A stretch of 64,000 nucleotides of DNA from Hemerocallis citrina. Lineage: Eukaryota > Streptophyta > Magnoliopsida > Asparagales > Asphodelaceae. The position numbers were made by a program, and so were the translations under genes. The stretch is taken from assembly GCA_017893485.1 (NCBI GenBank), contig CM030362.1, positions 260,018,255-260,082,254 of the forward strand, in the 5' to 3' direction. A model generated the notes under the pieces. It worked only from the letters and a program-made list of their open reading frames with translations, was not told the origin of the DNA and did no database searches. How positions within the stretch are numbered: position 1 is the stretch's first letter; every line of letters starts with the position of its first letter. Shown here piece after piece: positions 27,401-35,600 of this stretch.

Positions 27401-28216
27401 CCACCGACTAATATAACTAGTGAATTTGGGTTATGAGTTTTGTGATCAACCACCAGCTAATAAATCCCAACCACACATTAAAAATATTTCTTTATCAGCC
27501 ATCCACTTAAATCTGAATGCCACAATGACAGAATTTGAAACTCCCGACTAAATCAAACTCAAACGACCACTTAAACTTGAAGATTACAAAGTAGTACTAT
27601 CGTAACTAGAGAGTTTGCGGGTGGGGTTGTATGGACATTGTTTCTATGGTCTTTTGCACTATGTCTATTATTTGCGTCCTTACTAAGAACTGATGACAAT
27701 TATCACATATGAACCAAAAAATAAATACAACGCACGTGCAAATCATCTCATAAACAAATCAAGAAACGCATCCCAAACCCTCACCAGAACAACATCAACT
27801 CCGCCGAAATCCATCCTGGCACCGTAATTGATCAGCTCAATCGCCGCTGCCGTCTCTTCCAACAGCCTCCTGCTCTTCTCGTAGCTCACGTCCGTCGCCC
27901 AAAGCTGCTCCTAAAACCACCACCACCCCCAAAAAAAAATTTAAAAAAAAAAACTTACAAAAAATGAGAAAAAGAGAGATGAGATAGATACTTTGGAGGC
28001 TTGTTGGCCGAGGGGGGTGGCGGCGAAGGAGGAGACGGAGAGGCAGAGCTTGTCCCATTCGAGAAGGCGGAGGCTGTCGACAGCGACGGAGGATTTGGAT
28101 GGGAGGCCGCCGCCGGAGAGGAGGCGAAGGTGGCACTTGCAGATATGGGGCATGAAGATGAGACGGTGGGGAATTGAGAAGAGGGAGAGGATTGGGAATG
28201 GGATACTAGTGAACAT
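3303..28216 (-). CDS. MUTS2: MutS2-family protein, N-terminal part (exons 1-7, gene continues beyond base 1)
   Basis: Join, minus strand: 28216-27992, 27910-27785, 14119-13952, 13869-13786, 11889-11839, 3586-3530, 3385-3303. The join encodes 264 residues in one open frame plus two bases of the next codon. Recognisable blocks, in order, are LRLLEWDKLCLSVSSFA, EQLWATDVSYEKSRRLLEET, GVDGLEAMAVVNLILFAQ, KEDANYYSRFMPLTEL, VRSIQQVIDSDGFVKDSA, YRDQVRSLERK and SSFKGLLLS. These match the N-terminal core and lever region of plant MutS2 proteins. MutS2 lacks the mismatch-binding domain of MutS1; bacterial members act on recombination intermediates and collided ribosomes. The clamp, ATPase and Smr regions would lie outside the window. 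The first 30-40 residues are hydrophobic, basic and poor in acidic residues, so an organelle transit peptide is likely (inference). An in-frame TGA 48 bases upstream makes the ATG at 28216 the first available start. All seven exons keep canonical GT-AG sites despite 24 kb of transposon-filled introns, so the gene looks functional as far as it can be seen. Confidence 0.88.
3421..3472. repeat. (GA)n microsatellite in MUTS2 intron 6
   Basis: About 50 bases of nearly pure GA repeat between exons 6 and 7. The minus strand reads (TC)n, so it may act as part of the polypyrimidine tract upstream of exon 7. Confidence 0.85.
3530..3586 (-). CDS. MUTS2: MUTS2 exon 6
   Basis: 57 nt, 19 codons: LLQMMDKLSIDDEGQASSM. 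Acceptor TTATTCAG, donor GTATGT, phase 0. It aligns with the family's short LxQLMDxLxxxEMNEASSL segment, more diverged than the other exons. Confidence 0.78.
3587..5164. other. MUTS2 intron 5, proximal part
   Basis: AT-rich. No exon, element boundary or long open frame could be supported. Confidence 0.5.
5165..6078. mobile_element. ACCCGG-rich inverted-repeat DNA element, split by a solo LTR
   Basis: The left arm (from about 5165) is packed with ACCCGGTCCCGACCCGGACC-type repeats and the right arm (to about 5629) with the inverse GGGTCCGGGTAG motifs, around an AT-rich core. The right arm is interrupted by the solo LTR at 5630-6058 and resumes with GACCCGACACG. Probably a non-autonomous DNA transposon; superfamily not determined. 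Confidence 0.5.
5630..6058 (+). mobile_element. solo LTR, 429 bp, with 5-bp target duplication
   Basis: Starts TGTAACACCCGG and ends GGGCGTTACA (6-bp inverted ends TGTAAC/GTTACA). It is flanked on both sides by GACCC (5625-5629 and 6059-6063), an exact target-site duplication. No internal retrotransposon sequence, hence a solo LTR left by recombination. The same family recurs at 21430-22456. Confidence 0.85.
6435..7645 (+). repeat. 5' LTR of gypsy element 1
   Basis: 1,211 bp. It has a TATA-box-like CTATATATAGG near 6563, followed by a C-rich block (about 6810-7130) with several AAACCCTAA telo-box motifs, and ends CATCA just before the primer site. Confidence 0.85.
7649..7660 (+). promoter_or_regulatory. 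primer-binding site, initiator tRNA-Met
   Basis: TGGTATCAGAGC, complementary to the 3' end of plant initiator tRNA-Met, three bases after the LTR. It is the usual site in plant Ty3/gypsy and copia elements. Confidence 0.88.
7912..8890 (+). pseudogene. broken gag with CCHC zinc knuckle
   Basis: Starts MDNSDIFTTLVVIQATLANI, shifts frame near 8020, continues MEPQAYLDWISTMDRYFVWF (a retrotransposon gag motif) and meets a TGA near 8371 where the sister copy has CAA. It resumes in frame to the zinc knuckle CYKCKRYGHVTGNC (8817-8858). At least one frameshift and one nonsense change make it inactive. Confidence 0.82.
9130..9690 (+). pseudogene. integrase C terminus and chromodomain-like remnant
   Basis: The 9136-9450 open frame contains FNVGDEVMVQIRLERFSARS and FKILHKINNNAYIVDLPEGF, the post-core GPF/Y-type region of plant gypsy integrases. 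Then 9574-9685 reads RYLVRWKNKQKSEDTWIDRE, a chromodomain-like block. The start of integrase and all of pol are missing upstream. Confidence 0.78.
9737..10942 (+). repeat. 3' LTR of gypsy element 1
   Basis: 1,206 bp, highly similar to 6435-7645 with scattered substitutions and small indels, which indicates an insertion of some age. Followed directly by the CTTTT duplication. Confidence 0.85.
10948..11838. other. MUTS2 intron 5, distal part
   Basis: AT-rich sequence up to exon 5; no element or long open frame supported. Confidence 0.5.
11839..11889 (-). CDS. MUTS2: MUTS2 exon 5
   Basis: 51 nt, 17 codons: SSELKYYRDQVRSLERK. Acceptor CTTTCAG, donor GTACTG, phase 0. The helical segment following VKDSA is typical of MutS2. 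Intron 4 (1,896 bp) precedes it and intron 5 (8,252 bp, carrying a gypsy element) follows. Confidence 0.85.
11890..13785. other. MUTS2 intron 4
   Basis: 1,896 bp with no coding signal. Contains one 42-bp tandem duplication, listed separately. Confidence 0.6.
12097..12180. repeat. 42-bp perfect tandem duplication
   Basis: Two copies of a unit starting AGCCGGGTTAAATG, 12097-12138 and 12139-12180, identical by eye. In MUTS2 intron 4. Confidence 0.92.
13786..13869 (-). CDS. MUTS2: MUTS2 exon 4
   Basis: 84 nt, 28 codons. Acceptor TTGTTCAG, donor GTTTGT. Reads IMDAVLSQQLVRSIQQVIDS then DGFVKDSA; the IQQVIDxDGxVKDSAS motif is a MutS2 signature. Intron 3 is 82 bp. Confidence 0.9.
13952..14119 (-). 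CDS. MUTS2: MUTS2 exon 3
   Basis: 168 nt, 56 codons, phase 0 both ends, acceptor TTGAAG and donor GTAATC. Reads VKSSIERVSRGTGVDGLEAM, then AVVNLILFAQSLQITVETAV and KEDANYYSRFMPLTEL, a strong match to plant MutS2. It continues directly from exon 2 (...VVL/VKSS...) across the giant intron. Confidence 0.9.
14120..15771. other. MUTS2 intron 2, part next to exon 3
   Basis: 1.65 kb with no supported gene or element. Some stretches (14580-15060, 15220-15300) look like transposon debris, but I cannot assign them. Confidence 0.45.
15802..16948 (-). mobile_element. solo LTR inserted in an LTR of the same family
   Basis: 1,147 bp from TGATGTAAAACTAATCC to GATGTCCTCATCA, flanked by exact GTACT duplications (15797-15801 and 16949-16953). 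The interrupted LTR reads straight through when this is removed (compare 20360-20380). A 203-codon minus-strand open frame (16669-16058) is LTR sequence, not a gene. Confidence 0.85.
16949..18045 (-). repeat. 3' LTR of gypsy element 2 (main part)
   Basis: Matches 20380-21429 closely, including the GC-rich block (about 17080-17560 here). The remaining 30 bases of this LTR lie at 15772-15801, on the other side of the solo LTR. Confidence 0.82.
18021..18660 (-). pseudogene. integrase C-terminal and chromodomain-like remnant, copy 2
   Basis: The open frame 18488-18021 reads FKILQTINDNSYVVDLPEGL and later ISARDGSMHKYLVKNKPKLD, then EHEELLQLDPDLLEHHDKI, running slightly into the LTR. It corresponds to 9290-9720 of copy 1, with different indels. 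Confidence 0.78.
18890..19853 (-). pseudogene. broken gag, copy 2
   Basis: Starts MDNSDISATLAAIQATLANI at 19853 and keeps one frame to 19524 (MEPQAYLDWIRAMDYYFVWF), further than copy 1, then breaks by frameshifts. The zinc knuckle has lost 7 bases, leaving CYK then DTVMLLA in the wrong frame, so it is non-functional. Confidence 0.82.
20113..20124 (-). promoter_or_regulatory. primer-binding site, initiator tRNA-Met
   Basis: Plus strand GCTCTGATACCA, i.e. TGGTATCAGAGC on the minus strand, three bases from the LTR. Same site as in copy 1. Confidence 0.88.
20128..21429 (-). repeat. 5' LTR of gypsy element 2
   Basis: 1,302 bp. The GC-rich block 20480-20960 and the AAACCCTAA-type motifs near 21130-21180 recur in the sister LTR. 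Confidence 0.83.
21456..22040 (-). mobile_element. non-autonomous Helitron, copy 1 (585 bp)
   Basis: On the minus strand it begins TCTATATAATAAAT and ends with a short hairpin (GTGCCGTAGGCAC), then CACGGGCAAATCTAG. The host bases are A before and T after, as expected for Helitron insertion. No duplication and no coding capacity. About 80% alike over its length to 56581-57114 (by-eye estimate). Confidence 0.82.
22083..22456. repeat. 185-189 bp tandem duplication inside the LTR
   Basis: Units 22083-22267 and 22268-22456, each starting TTAGTYCCACATRGATGG and ending in GAGCCGGGYTCG, with about 10% difference and a GT-repeat stretch in each. Confidence 0.88.
22457..23526. other. MUTS2 intron 2, unassigned repeat-like stretch
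   Basis: Contains a 67-codon minus-strand open frame (22918-22715) and C-rich stretches near 22960-23060. I recognise no family; probably old transposon sequence. Confidence 0.4.
23527..27000 (+). mobile_element. long solo LTR, plus orientation (about 3.4 kb)
   Basis: Homologous, in inverted orientation, to the LTR at 28955-38277: both share the terminal CGGGGCGTGACA end, the CTTACAGCTTATGAATTGTG and GCCATTCGCTGGAC blocks, the CATGATTCATG... block and TTAGGCAAGTAACTTGTA. The right end at 27000 is clear. The left end near 23527 is inferred from the spacing in the sister copy; no target duplication was found. A TATA-like CTATATAAGCC lies near 23893. Superfamily unknown. Confidence 0.6.
26677..26978. 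repeat. 151-bp tandem duplication within the LTR
   Basis: Units 26677-26827 and 26828-26978, both starting TTGGTTATATTAATTTATTCA, differing at roughly ten positions. Confidence 0.88.
27001..27784. other. MUTS2 intron 2, part next to exon 2
   Basis: AT-rich host intron without a recognised element. Contains two short GACTAATATAACTAG direct repeats (near 27357 and 27407). Confidence 0.5.
27785..27910 (-). CDS. MUTS2: MUTS2 exon 2
   Basis: 126 nt, 42 codons. Acceptor TTTTAG before GAG CAG CTT TGG; donor GTGAGG after CTG; phase 0 at both ends. Reads EQLWATDVSYEKSRRLLEET and then AAAIELINYGARMDFGGVDV, the second conserved MutS2 block. Intron 1 is 81 bp and contains an A/T homopolymer stretch. 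Intron 2, which follows, is 13,665 bp. Confidence 0.88.
27992..28216 (-). CDS. MUTS2: MUTS2 exon 1
   Basis: 225 nt, 75 codons, starting at ATG 28216-28214. It encodes the presumed transit peptide (MFTSIPFPILSLFSIPHRLI) and the block DSLRLLEWDKLCLSVSSFAA, typical of the MutS2 N terminus. It ends AAA before donor GTATCT (phase 0). An internal Met at residue 22 (MPHICKCHL) is an alternative start without the hydrophobic leader. GC-rich, unlike its surroundings. Confidence 0.88.
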
Positions 28217-28303
28217 GGGAATGAAGGAAGAACTGAGAAGAGGGAGATTGGGAGTGGACTGGTTTCATTCACCAGTTATATCCATTCCGTTCTTTGTGTT
28301 TCT
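28217..28303 (-). promoter_or_regulatory. remaining MUTS2 5' UTR / proximal promoter
   Basis: Only about 87 bases separate the MUTS2 ATG from the start of an 11-kb transposon stack. The stretch is pyrimidine-rich on the coding strand and has no clear TATA box. Transcription probably starts here or within the transposon sequence (inference). Confidence 0.45.
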
Positions 28304-28405
28304 GATTTTTTTTTTTTTTTGCCGTAATAAGCCATTTTTTGAAAATATTTGCGATTATGGGCCATTTTCGAAACTACTAGTGCTTGTGGGTTACTTGGTG
28401 CCACA

Positions 28406-28886
28406 TCAGTAGTGGCCGTTATTTTTATTAGCGACATCTTTATTTTGAAAGTGTTAATAGAAATAGCAGCATATGTTTTAAAAATATTTGGATTTTTTTT
28501 GTTTTTTGTCGCTATTCCCATTAATGACCTTAGTATATATGAGGTCGCTAATGAGATTAGCGACTTCAAATGAATGTATTGAGAATGATTTCTCAAGAGT
28601 TTTTGCTCTCTTGGCAAAAAAAAACAAAAAAACAAAACAAAAAAACAAAAAAAATTTTAAAAAAAAATTAATGTCGCTATTGGGAATAGCGACCTTGGTT
28701 TACTTCAGTCGTTATTCGCAATAGTCACCTCAGTAGGAAACGCAATCTCCTTATTCTTTGTAAAAATTTACAAAATAATCATACAGCTAAGACCTCTATT
28801 CAGAATGGCGACCTTAGTACAATAAATGTCTCTATTCCGAATAGTGACATTAGTACAACTAAGACCTTTACTCCGAATAGCGACCT
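28406..28886. repeat. array of GTCGCTATT...AATAGCGAC palindromes
   Basis: At least seven 22-27 bp imperfect palindromes: about 28406-28428, 28507-28530, 28541-28567, 28671-28696, 28707-28730, 28791-28815, 28827-28849 and 28861-28886, spaced 35-110 bp. More occur in the other arm (38300-38324, 38395-38419, 38429-38455). Confidence 0.85.
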
Positions 28887-30240
28887 CAGTTTCAAACATG
28901 AATTGGATGTTATTTTTGCTGAGAGCAAAATCTCTCTAGATTTTGTTAACTGTTTGTCACGCCCCGCTTTCCACTATACGGAAATACAGGCACGCAACTG
29001 AGGCCCAGCGAATGATATACATCATCCATAAGCTGTACAATTATAAACTCAAAAAGATCTTTATAACACATTCACGTAGGCAAATATAATAATCACATGA
29101 GCTGAAAATAGAATAACCATCATTTAGATAATACATCAATATCGGGTCAAGATGCCCGGGAGTACAAGGTGCCAGAATTAAAATAATATGATAAGCAGTT
29201 CGCTATAACAACTAGAAAAAATAGCGACTGAAAGAAAAACAACATGAAGTAGTAAGGAAGCAGCAACGATCGTCTAAAGAGTCTGCTCGTCGAGTCCATC
29301 AGTACCTGTATAATTATTAACTCAAAAAAAATAGAAAGGTTCCCGTTAGAGCAAATTTCGGGCAGCAAGTAGCAACAAGCAGTAAAATTGGTAATATAAC
29401 AAGATATAATATAGAAGAAATAAGAAGTAGAAGTACAAATACAATATGAAAGTAAGCAAGGAATAAGGACAATATGATCATGTAAGTAATAACTGTAACT
29501 AGTGTATTCTAGACTTCAAGGTATAAGCAATTGATAACCTAGGCTCAGTTAATCGATAATCATGTAATAAAGGATCGAGAGTCATGTAATCAAGAATCAT
29601 GTAATCAAGAGTCATGTAATCAAGAATCATGCTTAGTGAATATCTCAAGTTTATCTGCTTTATTAACTTATCTAATGCACGCAATCTTGTGTCCCATACC
29701 ACAAGTTCGGTGCATATCAATCATGTGACGTTTAGACTTAAGTAGTGAATTCTATAGGATTATGTACTCGGATCTTCCAGTGATAGTATCAAGACATGTA
29801 ATCATGAATCATCGAGAATTATGTAATCAAGAATTGTGTAATCAAGAATCACTATTTCGGGAAACACGAGCCCCCTTCCGAGTATACTCCCCTATATTGT
29901 CTATTACTAAGCCGTACCCTTACAATCCCGGCTTGTTATTCTTTTATAATTAATTATGAACATGCAGTTGGTACGACTAGTGGAACGGTGTAATCAAATA
30001 GTTTAGTCAAGGAAAATATCAAGGGCAGTAATCATGGACATGGGACGTAAAACGAGTACATGTATTGAGAGTAGTTAATATAGAATTATCAAGTGGTATA
30101 AAATATATTCTATCAACCTATTATATCTATGCAAGTTATTATTACAAGAAACAATGAGAGCTCCCCACCAAACTCCCCATAAACCCCACTACATCTCCCA
30201 CCCTTCCATCGTCAGACGCGAGCATCTTCCATCCTCCCCC

Positions 30241-32658
30241 ATGAACAAACGCTTCAGAGACGATGAAGACGACCGCCGAGCAGCCAAGCAAGACGAAGAC
30301 CGAAGATGGAGGCTGAGATCGAGGCGTGACCTCCGCAGATCTCCCTCTCCCAAGCCCAGGCGTGCCAGCAGCAGGGAAGTCGACCATCGCAGGAAGCGTT
30401 CGAGCGAAGAGGAGCTCCGAACCAGGGCGAAGCATCAGGGCCCACGTCTCTTCGACGAAGATGATAGAGAAAGCAAGATCCCTACTAGACACTCCAGCAG
30501 AGGTGGCGCTCCGCTTACTGTCGCGGAAGACAACAACATGAGGCGTCGATCGTACGCTGAGGTCATCAGAGGGAATCCCACGGCCGATGGAGTGCTAGGA
30601 GTTCGTCACTGTTCCCATACACCAGTCGAAGAGCTTAGACCAACTAAGGAAGACGACGCCGGCGAATGGGTTCTCGTCAGACCAAGAAAAGCAAGGAAGG
30701 CGATTCAAATTCACAGCTCATCGGAGAACTCTAGAATCGAAGGTCGTGTGAACTGTCATAAGTGCGCAAAACCAGGTCATACAATTAGCAATTGCAACTC
30801 CGATTGGTTTTGCTACTATTGTCGAAACTCTGGCCACATTTCTTCAGCTTGTCCCAAGCTCAACAGAGGAACGTCTTCCAACTCGAAAGCATCGAAGATC
30901 GGGATCGCAATGGCGACTGAAGATAGCAAGACACAAGAGAGTATCGCTGGAGACCGCCACGTCATCCAAGCTTCCATTGCTCCGACTCCTTTCATCGCGG
31001 AGTTCGAAAGACGCTTCAACGGCGGTATACTGATCAAAGCACAAACAGGAGTTCCGACAGCAAACGATGTCTCCGATCTTCTGCAAGCGGCCCTCGTCAC
31101 CTCCCCACCTCCGGTATGGGTTATTCAAGATATCGCGGTCGATACTTTTTACGCCCACTGCAGTGACGTCGCGGTAGCCAAGGAAGCCATTCGAACCAAG
31201 GGTTTAGAAGGGAAGGACTCGCACGGCCTCGAATTCTTCGTTACATTCAAATGGTGGTCTAGGGATTTCGGAGCGATGAAGGCTGAAGCTTACCCACCGG
31301 TGTGGATCCGTCTATATAACCTCCCATTTCACTGTTGGGTACGTTCTGGGTTTCAAAACGTTGTCCGATCATTTGGGCTGTTGATCGATATAGACAGACA
31401 AACTCTCACTCTATCAGCCAGGAAATTCGCGCGTTTAAAAGTTGGGATCGCGAATAAATCAGTTATCCCGTCCAAGATCATCGTCGAGTTTGATAATGTA
31501 AGCTACGAAGTGATAGTCATCGTCGAGTCGCAAAAGAATGTTTCATTCAGAGATCTATCTCTTCCTGTCAAATCTAATCTCAACGGTGGAGATCCTTTGC
31601 TGGAGGAAGAAGATACAACACAGCCGTTAGATGAGAAGAGAAGCAATCTGTTCCGTCCAACTCAGCAGATTGAGTTTCGAACTAGGGAGAAGAGACAGCG
31701 CCAAATTCAAACGCAGCAAATTGGAGTTGGTGACCAATCTCACCCGTCCATCTCTCCCGTACGTTCAGATCTGAAGACTGCCAACTGGAAGTGGACCCCC
31801 AAGCAATTGACTGAAGAGGAAGGTACTCTTCTGAGTAGAGTGGACGTTTCCACTGCTCAAGACAAGAAGGCGTGTAGCTTCAAAGCTCCTTTCGGCGAAT
31901 TTATTAATGAGGGCGACGTGGGTCAGAGCTCCAATTCCAACAAAAGAATGGGTATTCTTAAAAATGCAGTTGGCGTTGGGTTAGGTCACATCAAAGGCAT
32001 GGGGCTTCTAAACGAGGAGTGGCTCAAATTCTCACAAGCTGAAATCGAAATATCCATTAAAGAAGCTTTGTCTAACTTAATACAGTCCAAAGCCCACGAA
32101 GATCCAAACCTAATACAGATCGCTAGCAAGCCCGTTGGGCCGGAAGGGGATCAGCTATTGCCACAATCAGCTCTCGGGTCTAGTCCAGTTCCAATCGATG
32201 CTCAGGATCGATTGGGCTCTGTTCAACAATATCCACTGTCAGTCACTGAGCACGCATCGGAAGACGGGATCATTGGGGCGCTAGACGGGATTCGAGAGGA
32301 CAATCTCATTTCCGTTACAGAGACTTATGGCGATGAAAGGGAAGTTAGAGGCAGTGTGGGAAGCACATCGACCAAAAAGTTTACTGAATATCAAAGGAAA
32401 GGCAAAAGGCAGATGAACACTCTCGTCAGTCACGAGGATAAAGTGGATGAGCAATCTAACAAAGAACAGGCTTCAAAGTGGATTGATCCCTCGGGGGCAG
32501 GTACATCTAAAGCTAATTGTGCAATTCTTAATTCATTATCTGATGAGTCGCTCATTTACTTTGCTACTTTATATGGGTTAGCTTTGGGCTCCTCTAAGGA
32601 GGATCAATTACTTAACATTGCCTTTATTAGAGAAGAAGCCACTTTAGCGAACACTTAA
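30241..32658 (+). CDS. L1 ORF1 nucleic-acid-binding protein
   Basis: 805 residues from ATG 30241 (MNKRFRDDEDDRRAAK). An in-frame ATG at 30154 exists but overlaps the inferred target duplication, so it is probably host sequence. Layout: Arg/Ser/Asp-rich N terminus; two CCHC zinc knuckles at residues about 172-185 (CHKCAKPGHTISNC) and 191-204 (CYYCRNSGHISSAC); a DUF4283-like RNA-binding fold around residues 250-420 (PPVWIRLYNLPFHCW); then a long polar C terminus. Plant L1 ORF1 proteins usually carry DUF4283 and knuckles, though commonly with the knuckle after the domain. The frame is fully open. It coats L1 RNA in the RNP (family knowledge). Confidence 0.85.
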   Translation: MNKRFRDDEDDRRAAKQDEDRRWRLRSRRDLRRSPSPKPRRASSREVDHRRKRSSEEELRTRAKHQGPRLFDEDDRESKIPTRHSSRGGAPLTVAEDNNMRRRSYAEVIRGNPTADGVLGVRHCSHTPVEELRPTKEDDAGEWVLVRPRKARKAIQIHSSSENSRIEGRVNCHKCAKPGHTISNCNSDWFCYYCRNSGHISSACPKLNRGTSSNSKASKIGIAMATEDSKTQESIAGDRHVIQASIAPTPFIAEFERRFNGGILIKAQTGVPTANDVSDLLQAALVTSPPPVWVIQDIAVDTFYAHCSDVAVAKEAIRTKGLEGKDSHGLEFFVTFKWWSRDFGAMKAEAYPPVWIRLYNLPFHCWVRSGFQNVVRSFGLLIDIDRQTLTLSARKFARLKVGIANKSVIPSKIIVEFDNVSYEVIVIVESQKNVSFRDLSLPVKSNLNGGDPLLEEEDTTQPLDEKRSNLFRPTQQIEFRTREKRQRQIQTQQIGVGDQSHPSISPVRSDLKTANWKWTPKQLTEEEGTLLSRVDVSTAQDKKACSFKAPFGEFINEGDVGQSSNSNKRMGILKNAVGVGLGHIKGMGLLNEEWLKFSQAEIEISIKEALSNLIQSKAHEDPNLIQIASKPVGPEGDQLLPQSALGSSPVPIDAQDRLGSVQQYPLSVTEHASEDGIIGALDGIREDNLISVTETYGDEREVRGSVGSTSTKKFTEYQRKGKRQMNTLVSHEDKVDEQSNKEQASKWIDPSGAGTSKANCAILNSLSDESLIYFATLYGLALGSSKEDQLLNIAFIREEATLANT

Positions 32659-32666
32659 TCCCGGGG

Positions 32667-35600
32667 TTGTTGGTTAGATTGGGGGTCTTTAGATGTTTTA
32701 ATTCCCTTTTAATGATATACACATTCTGGAACGTTAGAGGTATGCGTCAGAGAGATAAGAAAAGAGCTATAGGTGTCACCCTAAACAAAATCCGCCCCGA
32801 TATATGTGGATTTCAGGAAACTAGAATCGAAGCCCCAACGGAAGATGTTTTTTCTACTCTTAGAGGTATGGCAGACTTTAGTTGGAAATTTAAATCAGCT
32901 AGGGGGTTTTCAGGGGGCATAGCGTTAGGTGCGAACGCTACACTTTTTGAGATCGTTGACGACTATATCGGCCAATTCTCGGTCTCGATCAGAGTGAGAC
33001 GTAGACGCGACGACTGGTTCCATAATATCTCATGCATCTATGGTCCATACGACAGTAGACGGCGGAAAGTCCTGTGGGAGGAACTGAGATTCATTAGAAG
33101 CAGGTGGTCAGGCCCGTGGATGATTGGAGGCGATTTTAATATCACCAGATTCCAGGATGAGCACAGAGGCAGAGGTCATTGTAGTTTGGATCGAGATGCT
33201 TTCAACGAAACTATAGAGGACCTTAACCTGTTGGAACTGGAAATGACAGATAGGAAATTCACATGGTCGAACATGCAACGTAATCCAATTTTAGCAAAGT
33301 TAGATCGAATTCTAGTATCGCAGGAATGGGAGGATTTACATCCCTTCGCTAAAGTTAAGACGGCGCTAAGGTACACTTCCGACCATCTTCCGCTAGTCAT
33401 AGATTGCGGACTAAAAGGGCAGCAACAACATCTCCATTTCAAATTCGAGAAAGCATGGACTATCGATGAAGAAACTAGACATATCATCAAGGACAATTGG
33501 GAGGAAAGTACCACGCAAACGACAGCAGTCGGAGTTTGGGTAGAGAAGACAAGGTGACTCCGAAAAAGACTAAAAGAATGGTCATGCGGCAGGAAGATGG
33601 AATTCTACACAAGAAGAGAATCGCTAGTGAAGAGGAATCACATGCTTGAAACTGCTCAGGAGATTCGGGATTTACAGGAGGCAGAGAAAGATGAACTTGC
33701 AAACAACAGATCGGAGATCCAGCAAATTAGCAGGATGGAGGAATTGTATTGGCAGCAGAGATCTAGGGTACAATGGCTACATGAAGGGGACGCAAATACA
33801 AAGTATTTTCACAAGGTAGCTAACGGCCGAAAAAGACTCAACCAAATCACGGGCATCACAGTCAACGGCCAGTGGACCGAGAATGAAGATATTATCAAAG
33901 ATCATCTAGATAGTCATTTCCATGCCTTATTGGGAGCAGACCCAAGTCCGAGATGCACGCTAGTCCCAGACATGTGGAGCTCCTCTAGAATTGAAGGCAG
34001 CGAAGGAATTGAATCCAGATTCACGGAAGAAGAGGTTTTCAACGCAATCAAGACGTTGGGCCAGGACAAGGCCCCAGGACCAGACGGATTCCCGATTTTC
34101 TTCTACAAAATTTATTGGCAGATTATCAAAGAGGACCTCATGAAGATATTCCTCGAGCTCTTCGACGGAGAAGCGAACTTAGACAGGCTAAACTACGCTA
34201 CTATTATTTTGGTGCCTAAAAAAAGCGTAGTCACATCCCCCGAAGATCTCAGACCAATCAGCTTGATCAACGGTTCTTTCAAAATCATTACGAAGGTTCT
34301 AGCCCTAAGATTGGCTCCGCATCTTAACGATATCATAGCGCCTTCGCAAAGCGGGTTCATTAAGGGCAGGGATATTATGGATAGTATTGCATCTGCTCAT
34401 GAAATAGTGTACAGAGGTTACAAAGAGAAGGCGAACGGATTTCTCATTAAACTGGATTTCCAGAAAGCATATGACTCAGTATCCTGGGACTGCACTGAGG
34501 AGGCCCTGCAGTTAAAAGGCTTTGGGTCTAAATGGCGACTTTGGATGAAGAAGTGCATCAGAGGAGGGAAATCCTCCATTCAGGTTAACGGATGGCAAGG
34601 GAAAGAAATCAGGTGCAAAAGGGGTCTCCGACAGGGGGATCCTCTCTCATCCCTTCTCTTCGCTATTGTAGCGGACGGTTTGGCAGAGATGATAGCTAGG
34701 GCTCAGGAAAACAACGTCATCAAAGGTATACAGATCAAAGGTATCACACAGCCACTGTCAATTATCCAATATGCGGACGATACGATCCTTTTCGGTAGAG
34801 CCAACTTGGAGGAAGTTACGGCCTTCAAAGCAGTGTTGGCCTGTTTTTTTGGGTGGTCGGGATTGAAGGTGAACTTAAATAAGACCAGTATTATCCCAGT
34901 GTCTGCACAACTAGACATGCCAATCCACGTCATCTCGGGCACTCTAGGCTGCGCGGTTAGCGATTACCCAATCAAATATCTCGGTACGCCCATCAGACCA
35001 GGTACGCTATTGAAGGAGGATTGGAACTCACTTATCGACAAAGTTAAGAAAAAACTAGGCGGTTGGCAGAATAGGTTCCTCTCCCTCGGCGGCAGAATTA
35101 TTCTTCTTAATTCAGTTCTTAGCGCCATTCCGCTCTACCTCATGTCTATCTACGAATTACCGAAGTGGGTGATCAAAAGCATAGACAAGCTAAGACGAAG
35201 ATTCTTATGGAAGGGAACGGACGAAGGAAATAAAGGTCTACCCTTGGTTCAATGGGGTAGAGTCTGTAAAAAGAAGGAATTCGGGGGTCTGGGAATCATC
35301 AATCTCTCTGATATGAACAGGGCATTACTAACCAAATGGTGGTGGAAGATCGCGAACAACCGCAAAGGTTGGTGGAGATACTCCTTCGACAGGTACCGGA
35401 AGAGAAAAAAATTTCGCTTCGGTGGGAGAAGCCCGAAGACCAAAACATCCCTTCTTTGGAAAGGCATCGCTAAGCAGGGAGAGCTCTTCTTCGATAACAC
35501 TAGATGCAAAGTGGGTAACGGAAGACAAACAAGATTCTGGAAGGACAAATGGTGCGGTCACACAAATCTCATCGCCCAATATCCGAAGGCGGCTGAAGCA

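Noticed and set aside
27837..28412. Several open frames on both strands over MUTS2 exon 1
   Set aside because: Alternative-frame shadows of the GC-rich first exon; only the frame starting at 28216 joins in phase to exon 2 and matches MutS2.
30101..30111. AATATATTC as the L1 target duplication
   Set aside because: A matching string occurs after the tail but not adjacent to it; AAACAAT abuts both ends exactly.
30154..30240. Upstream in-frame ATG of L1 ORF1 at 30154
   Set aside because: It overlaps the inferred target duplication AAACAAT, so it is probably host sequence; the ATG at 30241 is preferred.
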